Positions 36,543 to 43,937 are shown, counted from the first letter of the stretch. The stretch: 59,754 nucleotides of DNA from Acidobacteriota bacterium (GCA_023384575.1 JAHDVP010000034.1:1-59754); one strand, 5' to 3'. Program-made: numbers and translations. The notes: generated by a model not told the origin, from the sequence alone.

Positions 36543-36569
36543 AAAAAAACAGACCGCCGGGGGCGGCCT
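36543..36569 (-). terminator. Intrinsic terminator in the cspA leader
   Basis: On the minus strand an 8 bp GC-rich stem (AGGCCGCC with GGCGGTCT, loop CCC, one G-U pair) is followed, one base later, by seven T residues. It lies about +30 to +57 from the predicted cspA start site, ahead of the coding region. It would cut short most cspA transcripts unless antitermination occurs, so it looks like an attenuator. Confidence 0.75.
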
Positions 36570-36605
36570 GCACGTCTCCCGGCTCGTCCGAGGGACGCAA
36601 ACGGA

Positions 36606-36634
36606 AGCATAACGGGGGGTTACGGGCCTGTCAA
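36606..36634 (-). promoter_or_regulatory. Sigma-70 promoter of cspA
   Basis: TTGACA and TATGCT on the minus strand are separated by exactly 17 bp: a perfect -35 box and a 5-of-6 match to the -10 box except for two bases. It is the best promoter in the window. The start site should be near 36599. Confidence 0.8.
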
Positions 36635-36661
36635 GGAATTACGGCCGAGGCCGCCGGCACG

Positions 36662-36667
36662 TATACT
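36662..36667 (+). promoter_or_regulatory. -10 box TATACT directly before purH
   Basis: TATACT is followed by only 10 nt and then the purH ATG. A weak -35 (TTACGG) lies 17 bp upstream. The transcript would have almost no leader. The promoter is back-to-back with that of cspA. Confidence 0.55.
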
Positions 36668-36677
36668 AGCCTCCGTC

Positions 36678-38258
36678 ATGCCTCGCGCTCTGCTTTCCGT
36701 TTCCGACAAGTCCGGTCTCATCGCCTTCGCTTCGGCCCTGGCGGCCCGCCGCTACGAACTCGTCTCGACCGGCGGCACGGCCCGGGCCCTGGCCGACGCC
36801 GGCCTGCCGGTGATCGCCGTCTCCGACGTCACCGGATTCCCCGAGATACTCGACGGCCGGGTGAAGACGCTCCATCCGCGGATTCATGGGGGCATCCTCG
36901 CCCGACGGTCGCGTGCGGATGACCTCGAAGCGCTCGCCGAACACGGCATCGGCCTGGTCGACATCGTGGTGGTGAACCTGTACCCGTTCGCCGCGGCGGC
37001 GGCGAAGCGCGACCTGCCGTTTGACGACCTCGTGGAGGAGATCGACATCGGCGGGCCGAGTCTCGTGCGCGCGGCCGCCAAGAACTTCCGCGACGTCCTC
37101 GTGGTCGTCTCGCCCGACGACTACCAGGCCGTGGTCGCGGCCCTCGACGCGCCGGGCGGGCCCTCGCCGGCGTTCCGCTTCGACCTCGCGCGCCGGGCGT
37201 TCGCTCATACCGCACAGTACGACGCGACGATCGCGTCGACGCTGGCCGGGGTGACGGCGGGAGAGGGCGGCTTCGAGCGCGCGCCCGCGGCGGCGTTCGC
37301 GCTCCAGCTCGTCACGTCGTGGACCAAGGTGCGCGACCTGCGGTACGGTGAGAACCCGCACCAGCCGGCGGCGTGGTACCGAAGCGAGCCGTCCTCCGGC
37401 CTGGGCGCCGCCCACGTGCTGCAGGGCAAGGAACTGTCGTACACGAACCTGCTCGACCTCGATGCCGCGGCGCGCATCGCGCTCGAATTCGACGAGCCGG
37501 CGGCCGTGGTCATCAAGCACACGAACCCGTGTGGCGTCGCCACGGGCACCGATGCGGCCGACGCCTACGTCCGCGCCCGCGACGCGGACGCCCTCTCCGC
37601 CTTCGGCGGCATTGTCGGTCTGAACCGACCGATCGACGAGGCCTCGGCGCGGGCCATCGTGTCGACGTTCATCGAGGCCGTGGTCGCGCCAGGCGTCGGC
37701 GCTGGCGCCCGCGCGGTGCTCGCGACGAAGGCCAACATGCGCGTGGTCGTGGCCGACCTGGCTGCGGCCGCATCGGGCGGTGTCGAGCTGCGGTCGATCC
37801 TCGGCGGGCTGCTCGCGCAGGCACGCGATCGGGTGGCCGAGGCGACTGTGGAGTGGGGTGACGAGGGGGCAGGCGCGTTCCGCGTGGTCACGAAGCGCCA
37901 ACCGACACCCGACGAGTGGCGCGCGTTGCGGTTCGCGTGGCGCGTGTGCGCGCACGTCAAGTCGAACACGGTGATCTTCACCGGGCCCGACCGCACCCTC
38001 GCCATTGGCGCCGGCCAGATGAGCCGCGTCGACGCGGTGAAGGTGGCCGTCATGAAGGCGAACGCCAGCCTGCAGGGGGCAGTCGCCGCCTCGGACGCCT
38101 TCTTCCCGTTCCGCGACGGCCTCGACGCCGTGGCGACGGCGGGCGCGACGGCCGTCGTCCAGCCGGGAGGTTCGGTGCGCGACCACGAGGTGATCGCCGC
38201 CGCCGACGAGCACGGCCTCGCGATGGTGTTCACGGGGAAGCGGCACTTCCGGCACTGA
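36678..38258 (+). CDS. purH: Bifunctional AICAR formyltransferase/IMP cyclohydrolase
   Basis: A 526-residue enzyme for the last two steps of IMP synthesis. Residues ~1-150 are the MGS-like cyclohydrolase domain: LLSVSDKSGLIAFA, STGGTARALADAG, GFPEILDGRVKTLHPRIHGG (blocks) and NLYPF. The formyltransferase domain follows, with LRYGENPHQPAAWY, KELSYTNLLDLDAA, the catalytic Lys-His in VIKHTNPCG, SAFGGIVGLNRP and the C-terminal FFPFRDGLD...GKRHFRH. Complete and of normal length. It is probably monocistronic behind its own near-leaderless promoter. Confidence 0.97.
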   Translation: MPRALLSVSDKSGLIAFASALAARRYELVSTGGTARALADAGLPVIAVSDVTGFPEILDGRVKTLHPRIHGGILARRSRADDLEALAEHGIGLVDIVVVNLYPFAAAAAKRDLPFDDLVEEIDIGGPSLVRAAAKNFRDVLVVVSPDDYQAVVAALDAPGGPSPAFRFDLARRAFAHTAQYDATIASTLAGVTAGEGGFERAPAAAFALQLVTSWTKVRDLRYGENPHQPAAWYRSEPSSGLGAAHVLQGKELSYTNLLDLDAAARIALEFDEPAAVVIKHTNPCGVATGTDAADAYVRARDADALSAFGGIVGLNRPIDEASARAIVSTFIEAVVAPGVGAGARAVLATKANMRVVVADLAAAASGGVELRSILGGLLAQARDRVAEATVEWGDEGAGAFRVVTKRQPTPDEWRALRFAWRVCAHVKSNTVIFTGPDRTLAIGAGQMSRVDAVKVAVMKANASLQGAVAASDAFFPFRDGLDAVATAGATAVVQPGGSVRDHEVIAAADEHGLAMVFTGKRHFRH

Positions 38259-38310
38259 CAGGCGACAGGCTACGGGCTGCGGGCCGGCCTCGGGCTGCAG
38301 GCTGGAGCGG
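38259..38310. repeat. GGCTACGGGCTGCGGG heptamer-type repeat
   Basis: Starts right at the purH stop with GACAGGCGACAGG, then GCTACGG, GCTGCGG and GGCTGCAGG words. Another member of the dispersed heptamer family in a short intergenic gap. Confidence 0.55.
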
Positions 38311-38333
38311 CAGGGCCCGCTCGCGGCGAGTGG

Positions 38334-38339
38334 TAACCT
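38334..38339 (+). promoter_or_regulatory. -10 box TAACCT, 6 nt before a GTG start
   Basis: TAACCT is followed by 6 nt and the GTG at 38346, with no room for a Shine-Dalgarno sequence. Transcription would start at or next to the start codon. Confidence 0.5.
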
Positions 38340-38345
38340 CTTGGC

Positions 38346-39149
38346 GTGCCTTCGCCAAGGGCGATTGCCGTCGCGCAGACCGTTCCCGTGCGGGGTGACG
38401 TGGACCGGAACGTCGACGAGCACGTCCGGCTTGCGCACGTCGCGGCCGACGCGGGCGCCAGGGTCGTCGTCTTTCCGGAGCTGTCGCTCACGGGCTACGA
38501 GATGGACCTGGCGGCCGACCTCGCGTTCTCGCGCGACGATGCGCGGCTCGACCCGCTCGTGGCCGTCGCGGGTTCCCGTTTGCTGACCCTGGTCGTGGGC
38601 GCGCCAGTCGCGTTGGAGGCGCGACTTCACATCGGCGCGTTCATCCTGGGCCCGGACGGCAGCTTGGAGCTCTACACGAAACAGCGGCTCGGGGCATTCG
38701 GACCCGCCGCGAGCGTCGATGGCGTCGTTCCGCCCGCCGAGGCGACGGTGTTCAGCCCCGGTGTGCTCAACCCGCTCGTCCGGCTCGATGGCCACACGGC
38801 GGCGGTGGCCGTGTGCGCCGACATCGGTCGCCCGTCCCATCCGCTCGAGGCGTCGGCACGCGGGGCGGACACCTACCTCGCGAGCATGTTCGTGATTCCC
38901 CCGGAATTCGACCGCGAAGCCGCGACCCTCGGCGCGTACGCCGCGCGACACTCGCTCGTCGTGGCGTGTGCGAACTACGGCGGGCCGTCCGGGGGCCTCG
39001 GTTCGGCAGGCCGCAGCACCATCTGGTCGGACCGGGGCGCTCTGCTCGTGCAGCTCGACGCGGTCGGCGCGGGTGTGGCGGTGGCCGCCGAAGACGGCAC
39101 GGGCTGGCACACGCAGGCGATCCGGGCTCGGTCCGGGCCTCAGGGCTGA
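38346..39149 (+). CDS. Nitrilase-superfamily carbon-nitrogen hydrolase
   Basis: A 267-residue alpha-beta-beta-alpha amidohydrolase. The catalytic triad is visible: E45 in VFPELSLTGYE, K112 in ELYTKQRL and C157 in AVCADIGRPSH. Members hydrolyse amides such as omega-amides, carbamoyl-amines or nitriles; substrate cannot be assigned. No signal peptide, so cytoplasmic. The GTG start is set by TAACCT six bases upstream. It is convergent with the pilin-like gene region on the other strand. Confidence 0.85.
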   Translation: MPSPRAIAVAQTVPVRGDVDRNVDEHVRLAHVAADAGARVVVFPELSLTGYEMDLAADLAFSRDDARLDPLVAVAGSRLLTLVVGAPVALEARLHIGAFILGPDGSLELYTKQRLGAFGPAASVDGVVPPAEATVFSPGVLNPLVRLDGHTAAVAVCADIGRPSHPLEASARGADTYLASMFVIPPEFDREAATLGAYAARHSLVVACANYGGPSGGLGSAGRSTIWSDRGALLVQLDAVGAGVAVAAEDGTGWHTQAIRARSGPQG

Positions 39150-39322
39150 TCGCGCACGACCGTCTGGTGCGCGGCGATCAACCGCCGGCCGTCGATCAGC
39201 CTGACGACGATGAGGAGGCGGCCGTCCACCGTGACGCCAGCGTTCGTGCCCTGACAGGTGCCAATCCAGTAACCGAGCGAGTCGGTGTGGAAGCCATCGC
39301 AACGCCCGCTACGGACGCCCAT
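39140..39322 (-). CDS. Possible small ORF, 60 residues
   Basis: The frame starts 14 bp inside the end of the preceding minus-strand gene and ends 10 bp inside the convergent amidohydrolase gene. Its sequence alternates polar and hydrophobic residues (AGVTVDGRLLIVVRLIDGRR), as in beta strands, and begins with a Cys/Gly-rich stretch. No known family. It could be a real short product, translationally coupled to the gene before it, or a chance frame. Confidence 0.3.
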   Translation of the reverse strand: MGVRSGRCDGFHTDSLGYWIGTCQGTNAGVTVDGRLLIVVRLIDGRRLIAAHQTVVRDQP

Positions 39323-40307
39323 TCACGGGCGTCGTGTTCGGCGGCGCGGTTCCGTGCGTTACGGCGATGGGCGAGGTCGAGTGGAAGACCACGCCGCTGT
39401 CGTTCGTGGCGAAGTGCCGCGCCCCGGAGGGTTCGGCCTCGATCGGGTTCGCCGACACGAAGTAGCCGGCCACGACGGCCACACCATTGCACGCCACCGG
39501 TGCATCGGGCACGGCGTCGCCCGCCGCGAGGGCGATCCGGTACTGGCTCTTGAATGAAGGGTCGGACGCGAGGTCGCCCGCCACGAACCCCGCTGACTCT
39601 CCGGGAGGTGGTGTCGCGAGGCTGGCGAGCGTCGGCGCGTAGTACCCGTGGCCGCACACTGCCGCGAAGGTGGCCTGCGCGCTGTTGATGGCCCGCAGCG
39701 AGCCGATGACCGAAGCCTCGTTCCCTGCGGTCCGAGCCCTGAGCAGGCCCGGGATGGTCACGGCGGCAATCACGCCCAGAGCCGCGACCGAGGCGAACAT
39801 CACGAGGAGCACGACCGTGATGGCGGCGAGAGAGCCCTGGGCGATCGCGTCCACTTGTGCCTGTTCCTCGGCCGTGAACTCCGCCGACGGCTTGCCGGAG
39901 AACAACACCTTCACGCCCGGCTTGAGGAAGTACACGAGAATGAGCGCCGAGACGATGGTGCCGAGCGGAACGCCGAGCAACCCGACCACCGCGAGCGCGA
40001 TCTGGAGCGTCCGGCCCCAGGGCTTCAACATCCACAGCCCGATGCCGCACGCGAGCTGGACGACACCCAATCCGAGGAGCACGAGCCCCACCACGGCTTC
40101 CAATGCGCCGGCGCTGTCGGCGCCGGCCGAAGTCACGGCCACGATCCCGACGAGAAGGCCGAACGCCGCGCCCAGCAGGTGGAGGAGTGCCAGGACGGTG
40201 ACAAGGGTTGGCCGCTTCGGCGTCGCGCGGCCCCCGACGGGGGTCCCGCAGTAGCCGCAGGTCGTGGCGTGGGGACTCAGCGTGTTGCCGCACCTGGCAC
40301 AGAACAT
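39309..40307 (-). CDS. Zinc-ribbon membrane protein with pilin-like C-terminal domain
   Basis: A 332-residue protein in three parts. Residues 1-26 are a zinc ribbon (CARC...CGYC, two CxxC knuckles). Residues ~30-140 hold about three membrane helices and a cytoplasmic-looking loop with FSGKPSAEFTAEEQAQVDAI. A fourth helix, VMFASVAALGVIAAVTIPGL, runs straight into LLRARTAGNEASVIGSLRAINSAQATF, the N-terminal alpha-1 pattern of type IV pilin and pseudopilin-like proteins, followed by a C-terminal globular part with CGHGYYAPTL. The ATG at 40307 has GGAG 9 bases upstream. Function unknown. The 199 bp upstream hold no other gene. Confidence 0.78.
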   Translation of the reverse strand: MFCARCGNTLSPHATTCGYCGTPVGGRATPKRPTLVTVLALLHLLGAAFGLLVGIVAVTSAGADSAGALEAVVGLVLLGLGVVQLACGIGLWMLKPWGRTLQIALAVVGLLGVPLGTIVSALILVYFLKPGVKVLFSGKPSAEFTAEEQAQVDAIAQGSLAAITVVLLVMFASVAALGVIAAVTIPGLLRARTAGNEASVIGSLRAINSAQATFAAVCGHGYYAPTLASLATPPPGESAGFVAGDLASDPSFKSQYRIALAAGDAVPDAPVACNGVAVVAGYFVSANPIEAEPSGARHFATNDSGVVFHSTSPIAVTHGTAPPNTTPVNGRP

Positions 40308-40506
40308 CGCAGGATCTCCGGATGTGCCCGACACCGCGTCCCGCGGCGGGCGGGACCGTTCCTCACTCCGCGTGGACGGCACGATACCGGAAACCGCAGC
40401 CACTCGCCACGGGATTTTCAGCCAACACGGGATTCTCAGCCAGGTTGTTCGCGGCCTGCGGCCCGGGCAACGCGCGGGAGGTGCCACCCGGGGGCCAGGC
40501 GACGCG

Positions 40507-40827
40507 TCACGCGTCTTCGAGCACAACTGCGGTGCCGTAGGCCAGCAGCTCGGCCGCTCCCTGCATGACCATCGCCGTGACGAAGCGCACCTCGATCACG
40601 CCGTTTGCGCCGAGCCCACGGGCCTCTTCGACCATGCGATCGAGGGCCTGCTCGCGCGACTCCGCGAGCATCTTCGTGTACTCGGCGATCTCCCCGCCCA
40701 CGATGTTGCGCAGGAGCGCCAGGATGTCCTTGCCGATGTGCCGGGCGCGGATCGTGTTGCCCCGCACCAGGCCGAGTGTCCGCACGACCCGCTTTCCCGA
40801 GACCCCTGCACTCGTGACGACGATCAT
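40507..40827 (-). CDS. YbjQ/UPF0145-family protein
   Basis: A 106-residue protein with the family layout: MIVVTSAGVSGKRVVRTLGLVRGNTIRARHIGKDI (start), GGEIAEYTKMLAESREQALDRM, ARGLGANGVIEVRF, and a C-terminal LLAYGTAVVLE. YbjQ-like proteins form homopentamers and are annotated as putative heavy-metal binding, with unproved function. It starts with an overlap of 4 bp into the anti-sigma gene, so it is the third gene of the sigma operon. Its product may be an effector or sensor of that regulon. Confidence 0.88.
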   Translation of the reverse strand: MIVVTSAGVSGKRVVRTLGLVRGNTIRARHIGKDILALLRNIVGGEIAEYTKMLAESREQALDRMVEEARGLGANGVIEVRFVTAMVMQGAAELLAYGTAVVLEDA

Positions 40828-41267
40828 CGCTCCACCCCCCGGTAACGATCCGTCCGCGCGCTGCGAATCCGGTCGAGCAGCACCGACAGGAAGAGGAGCG
40901 CCACACCCGAGAGACCGCCGAAGACCAGCAGCTTCTCGAGAGGCGCCTCCGGTCCGGTGGCGACCTGCCACAGGGCGAAGCCCACGACGCCGGCCAGCCA
41001 GACGAGCAGCAGCGGCCACCCGACCAGGCGGGCCAGACGGCTGCCGTGAGTTCGAGGCGCCTCGTTCCAATCCCCGGCTGACGGTTCCTGGAGTCTCGTG
41101 CTCATCGTCACCTCCCGCAGCGCCCGGAGTTCCTGCAGGAGCTCGCGGCACCGCTCGCACTCCGCAACGTGCAGTGTCGTTCGCTGCTCGTCCTGCTGGG
41201 TCAGTTCCCCGTCGACGAGGCCGGACAGCAGCCGATCGTCGAACCCGCGGGGGCAGCTTCCGGTCAT
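40824..41267 (-). CDS. Anti-sigma factor with zinc-finger (ZAS) domain
   Basis: A 147-residue membrane protein. The N-terminal ~50 residues have the ZAS motif HVAECERC (HxxxCxxC, residues ~33-40) expected to hold the ECF sigma factor. Two membrane helices follow, GWPLLLVWLAGVVGFALWQ (~83-101) and LLVFGGLSGVALLFLSVLL (~112-130), ending in a short basic tail. Overlaps the sigma gene by 4 bp. The signal that releases the sigma factor cannot be deduced. Confidence 0.88.
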   Translation of the reverse strand: MTGSCPRGFDDRLLSGLVDGELTQQDEQRTTLHVAECERCRELLQELRALREVTMSTRLQEPSAGDWNEAPRTHGSRLARLVGWPLLLVWLAGVVGFALWQVATGPEAPLEKLLVFGGLSGVALLFLSVLLDRIRSARTDRYRGVER

Positions 41268-41869
41268 GACCTCCTCCCGGCCCCGCGACCGAGCGCCTCG
41301 CGCAGCGCTAGGCGGGCCCTGTGCAGCCGCGACATCACCGTACCCACCGGCACGCTGAGCACCGCGGCGATCTCGGCGTACGGCAGATCCTGGAAGTCGC
41401 GCAGCACCAGGATTTCGCGGTGGGGCGTGTCCAGAACGCCAAGGGCCCGTACGACGCGCCGCCGTTCATCCTGCTCGATGGCGCGCCGCTCTGGCCCGGC
41501 CGCGGCGTCGGGGGCGTCGAACCCCTGCTCGACGAGCAGGGCGTCGAGCGACTCGGCACCCCGGTGCCGACGCCGACGCCAGAGATCGCGCGCGAGGTTC
41601 GTGACCACGCGCAGCACGTACGGGCGCCACGACCGGTCGGGGTCGAGCGTGTCAATCGACCGCATGACCCGGAGCATCGCCTCCTGAGCGAGATCCATCG
41701 CATCCTCGCGGTGGCCGACGAGCTGCAGTGCCGCGAGGAACGCGACCCGCCGGCACTTGACGATCTCGGCATCACGCGCGCTGCCCTCGAGGTCCGGCCC
41801 TGCCGGGGCCTCGCCCCCGCTCGAGTCGGGCACGAAAGCCGGGGGACGCTCCATCACGGTGACGCTCAC
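41264..41869 (-). CDS. ECF-type RNA polymerase sigma factor
   Basis: A 201-residue sigma-70 family protein without region 1 or 3. Region 2 is seen in GHREDAMDLAQEAMLRVMRS...RPYVLRVVTNLARDLWRRR (residues ~53-100). Region 4 is LDTPHREILVLRDFQDLPYAEIAAVLSVPVGTVMSRLHRAR (~144-184). Between them is an acidic linker. The GTG start at 41869 stands 5 nt after a minus-strand TAGACT, so the message may be leaderless. First gene of the operon with its anti-sigma factor and a YbjQ-like protein. Confidence 0.93.
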   Translation of the reverse strand: MSVTVMERPPAFVPDSSGGEAPAGPDLEGSARDAEIVKCRRVAFLAALQLVGHREDAMDLAQEAMLRVMRSIDTLDPDRSWRPYVLRVVTNLARDLWRRRRHRGAESLDALLVEQGFDAPDAAAGPERRAIEQDERRRVVRALGVLDTPHREILVLRDFQDLPYAEIAAVLSVPVGTVMSRLHRARLALREALGRGAGRRS

Positions 41870-41874
41870 GACAG

Positions 41875-41880
41875 AGTCTA
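41875..41880 (-). promoter_or_regulatory. -10 box TAGACT, 5 nt before the sigma-factor start
   Basis: On the minus strand TAGACT is followed by CTGTC and the GTG at 41869. A GGGAAT word lies about 20 bp further upstream and might serve as an ECF -35 element for autoregulation. Confidence 0.45.
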
Positions 41881-42011
41881 CGCGCGACCGGCGGATCTAT
41901 TCCCGAGAACCGGAACTCCCGGGCGCTTCGACCAAACAGCGTGCCCAGGTCGGTCCCTCCTTCGGGCGAGTGCGCGCCTGCCTCTCTGCTGGGCCTGCGC
42001 GGGCGCCGCGG

Positions 42012-42220
42012 TCAGGCGCGCGGCCACCACCGGCCGACCTGTTGCCGGTACCGCTCGTACTCGCGGCCGAAGGCCGCCGCGAGCGCGCGCTCTTCGTGGA
42101 GCACGACGAAGAGGTGCGCGACCAGGACGAAGTCCAAGGCGTACGCCGCCAGCGCCAAGGCCTGGTAGACGAGCGATGCGCCGGCAAGCCCCAGTGTCGC
42201 GCGAGGGTGCGGCCTCGACA
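42012..42220 (-). pseudogene. Fragment of an ICMT/PEMT-type methyltransferase
   Basis: The frame ends with two hydrophobic segments (SLVYQALALAAYALDFVLVA) and the signature HEERALAAAFGREYERYRQQVGRWWPR. The latter matches the C-terminus of isoprenylcysteine-carboxyl-methyltransferase/phospholipid-methyltransferase-like proteins. The N-terminal half is absent, and the same open frame upstream encodes transposase residues, so this is a chimeric, truncated remnant. Confidence 0.7.
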
Positions 42221-42299
42221 TCCCGGCCGCGCCGGCTGTGTTGCGACGGCGGCACGACATCACACGCGGCGGCTCGGGCAACTGCCTGTGGGTCATGGG

Positions 42300-42660
42300 C
42301 GCGTCCAGCGTTCCCAGACCGAGCAGCGATTGAGAACCGGCTTGGGGTGTCCGTCGCCGGTCGAAGCGGAACGCGAACTCGTCGAGGTACACCTGCAGGT
42401 ACTTGCGCCCGACGCGATGGTGCGTCCCACGCAACCAGGTTCGGAGTTTCCGAACACGCGATGCAGGCGGGGGAGCAACTTGGCGGCCCGTCGGGATCCG
42501 CTCCGCGCGTGCGGGGACGATGTCGAAAGCCGAGGCTCCCCTGTGGCGCGTGCCCTTGCCAGCCGTTCGTCCGCACCACGCTCCGGGGTTCGACCTGCCG
42601 CTGCACGAAGCCCGTCAGCGACCCGGCCGACGCGTCGGGCACCACCTTCGTACGCGACGC
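42300..42660 (-). pseudogene. IS1595-type transposase remnant, frameshifted
   Basis: On the minus strand three frames give consecutive parts of an ISXO2/IS1595-type transposase end. First is VVPDASAGSLTGFVQ followed by VVRTNGWQGHAP near 42650-42570, then LLPRLHRVFGN near 42450, then RGTHHRVGRKYLQVYLDEF and AFRFDRRRTP near 42430-42350. At least two frameshifts separate them and the 5' half is missing. No terminal inverted repeats were identified. Confidence 0.8.
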
Positions 42661-42689
42661 ACCTACTCGACGCTGTTCCGAGCTGCGAC

Positions 42690-43172
42690 TCAGAGTTGCC
42701 AGAGGCCGTATTGAATGCCCCCCTGGAAGTAGATGGCAAACTTACCGTGGCCGGGGACTTCCGTGGGATACATCGCGAAATCAGCACCAGCCGCGTCCGC
42801 TGCCTTCACAGCAGCCTCGATGTCATCTACCAAGACATAGGGCCGTACGACGGGGTCCTCGTCCTCCCGCATCGGCGCGCGCACGCCGATGCGACCGCCG
42901 CTCTTCAGTGACGCTGTGCGGGCATTACCAAGCATCGCCTCTGGCTCGCCGAAGCTAATCCCGTGCAACTTCTCCAAGGCAGAGCACGTCGCGTCCACGT
43001 CGGCGGTCACGACTTCAAGGTACTGGATCAGCATAGTTCGCTCCCTAGTGGAAGGTTGGGCGTCAGATGCGTCCGAATCCTCAGGACCCTGGACATTGGG
43101 AACGCAAGCACACAGAACAAGCGCCGATGCGAGCAGCGCAAGGACGGACCGGAGGGTCAAAGCAGCTCTCAT
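42690..43172 (-). CDS. VOC-domain protein with lipoprotein leader, integron-cassette-like
   Basis: A 160-residue protein from the ATG at 43172. Residues 1-22 are a lipoprotein signal: RAALTLRS, a Leu/Ala core and the lipobox LCAC. A 25-residue acidic linker leads to a glyoxalase/VOC beta-alpha-beta-beta-beta domain (LIQYLEVVTADVDATCSALEK, RPYVLVDDIEAAVKAADAAGADFA, FQGGIQYGLWQL, given in blocks). A cytoplasmic version could start at the ATG at 43034, which has AGGGAG upstream. The attC site lies 66 bp before the first start, so the gene is placed as an integron cassette. Its own attC is missing: the IS1595-type remnant begins right after the stop. VOC proteins are diverse metalloenzymes or resistance proteins; substrate unknown. 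Confidence 0.75.
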   Translation of the reverse strand: MRAALTLRSVLALLASALVLCACVPNVQGPEDSDASDAQPSTRERTMLIQYLEVVTADVDATCSALEKLHGISFGEPEAMLGNARTASLKSGGRIGVRAPMREDEDPVVRPYVLVDDIEAAVKAADAAGADFAMYPTEVPGHGKFAIYFQGGIQYGLWQL

Positions 43173-43237
43173 TCTTGAGTCTCCACGCAGAGTAGTACCC
43201 ATGCGAAACCCGACTGCGGTGCAAAGCACCTCTGGCG

Positions 43238-43311
43238 GTCCAACGTTCGCGCTTCAGCCGCGGCGGCTCAGGATCGCACCAGCCGCCGTCGGCTGCAACC
43301 GCTGGTTGGAC
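43238..43311 (-). other. attC: Integron attC recombination site
   Basis: Seventy-four bp with perfect 7 bp ends, GTCCAAC (R'') and GTTGGAC (R'), read on the minus strand. Inside, TTGCAGCCG pairs with CGGCTGAA, leaving one extrahelical G. The stem continues CAGCCG(A)CGGCGGCT with AGCCGCCGCGGCTG, leaving a bulged A, around a 12 nt loop. Unpaired spacers of 6 and 8 nt separate the outer and inner stems. These are the features of an attC site, with the extra bases placing R' at the 43238 end. The frame through it reads NQRLQPTAAG, a stretch often translated from attC sites. Confidence 0.85.
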
Positions 43312-43314
43312 TGA

Positions 43315-43331
43315 ATCCGCCTGCGGCGGAT
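43315..43331. repeat. Hairpin ATCCGCC-TGC-GGCGGAT
   Basis: A perfect 7 bp stem with a 3 nt loop, just beside the attC site on the side of the preceding cassette position. Confidence 0.5.
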
Positions 43332-43462
43332 AGATGAAATCCATGCCTGCACGTCTCTGTTGATCCGCCTGCCTGCATGACGAGGATCTCCCTCCCAGGA
43401 GGCTGCCACCTCCCTGGAAAAGAGACCGTCATGACCCGTCTGCGACAACGGAGGCTGGCGGA

Positions 43463-43576
43463 TATCCACGCGATGTACGCGTCCTCGGTGCGCCGGCCGT
43501 AGTGCCGCAGTCGAGTGGCTTCGCGGACACGATCGAGCACACGCGGCGGTCGCTGCGGCTCCTCTGTGGCGTGCAT
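43463..43576 (-). pseudogene. N-terminal fragment of an integron-type integrase
   Basis: The ATG at 43576 opens a frame reading PPRVLDRVREATRLRHYG and RRTEDAYIAWI. This is the SAM-like N-terminal core-binding region of IntI-type tyrosine recombinases, where LRxRHYSxRTExAYxxWI is typical. After about 38 codons the similarity stops and no catalytic R-H-R-Y part is present. The fragment lies ~150 bp before the attC site and in the same orientation as the cassette, whereas in most integrons intI points away from the array. Confidence 0.75.
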
Positions 43577-43937
43577 GCCGCCCGCCCGTCAGAGAAGCGT
43601 GCCACCTCGAAGGGGCCGCCAACACCGGCCCGGGCACCGACACTGCCGGAGGTACCGCAGGGAGTGCACAGGGCATCCACCCCGCTGAGTGCAGATAGTG
43701 CGACGACCGCGCGCCGGGAAGAACCCGTCGCATCGCGGGCGCCACCGTGCGTGCCCTCGGCCCGATGCCTCACGACGGCTGGCGGCTCGCGGTGAGCGGC
43801 GCCGCACGCCGTGACGTGGCGGAGTCAGCCCCTGGCGGAACCTCACCAGGCGCAAGACGAAAATCCCGGAGCCATTGGGGCAGAACGCCGTGCAGACCAG
43901 GAGTCCGCAGCCTACAGCCGCGCTGTCGGATTGGGCG
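43577..43937. other. 361 bp without a recognised gene
   Basis: Lies between the integrase fragment and the MacB-type permease gene. Several short frames are open but none shows family similarity. A GCAGCCTACAGCC word near 43907 is related to the dispersed heptamer repeat. Base composition is less GC-biased than in the flanking operons. Confidence 0.5.

Noticed and set aside
43238-43311. attC-like site as a tRNA gene or simple terminator
   Set aside because: No anticodon arm or T-run; the perfect R ends and extrahelical bases fit attC better.
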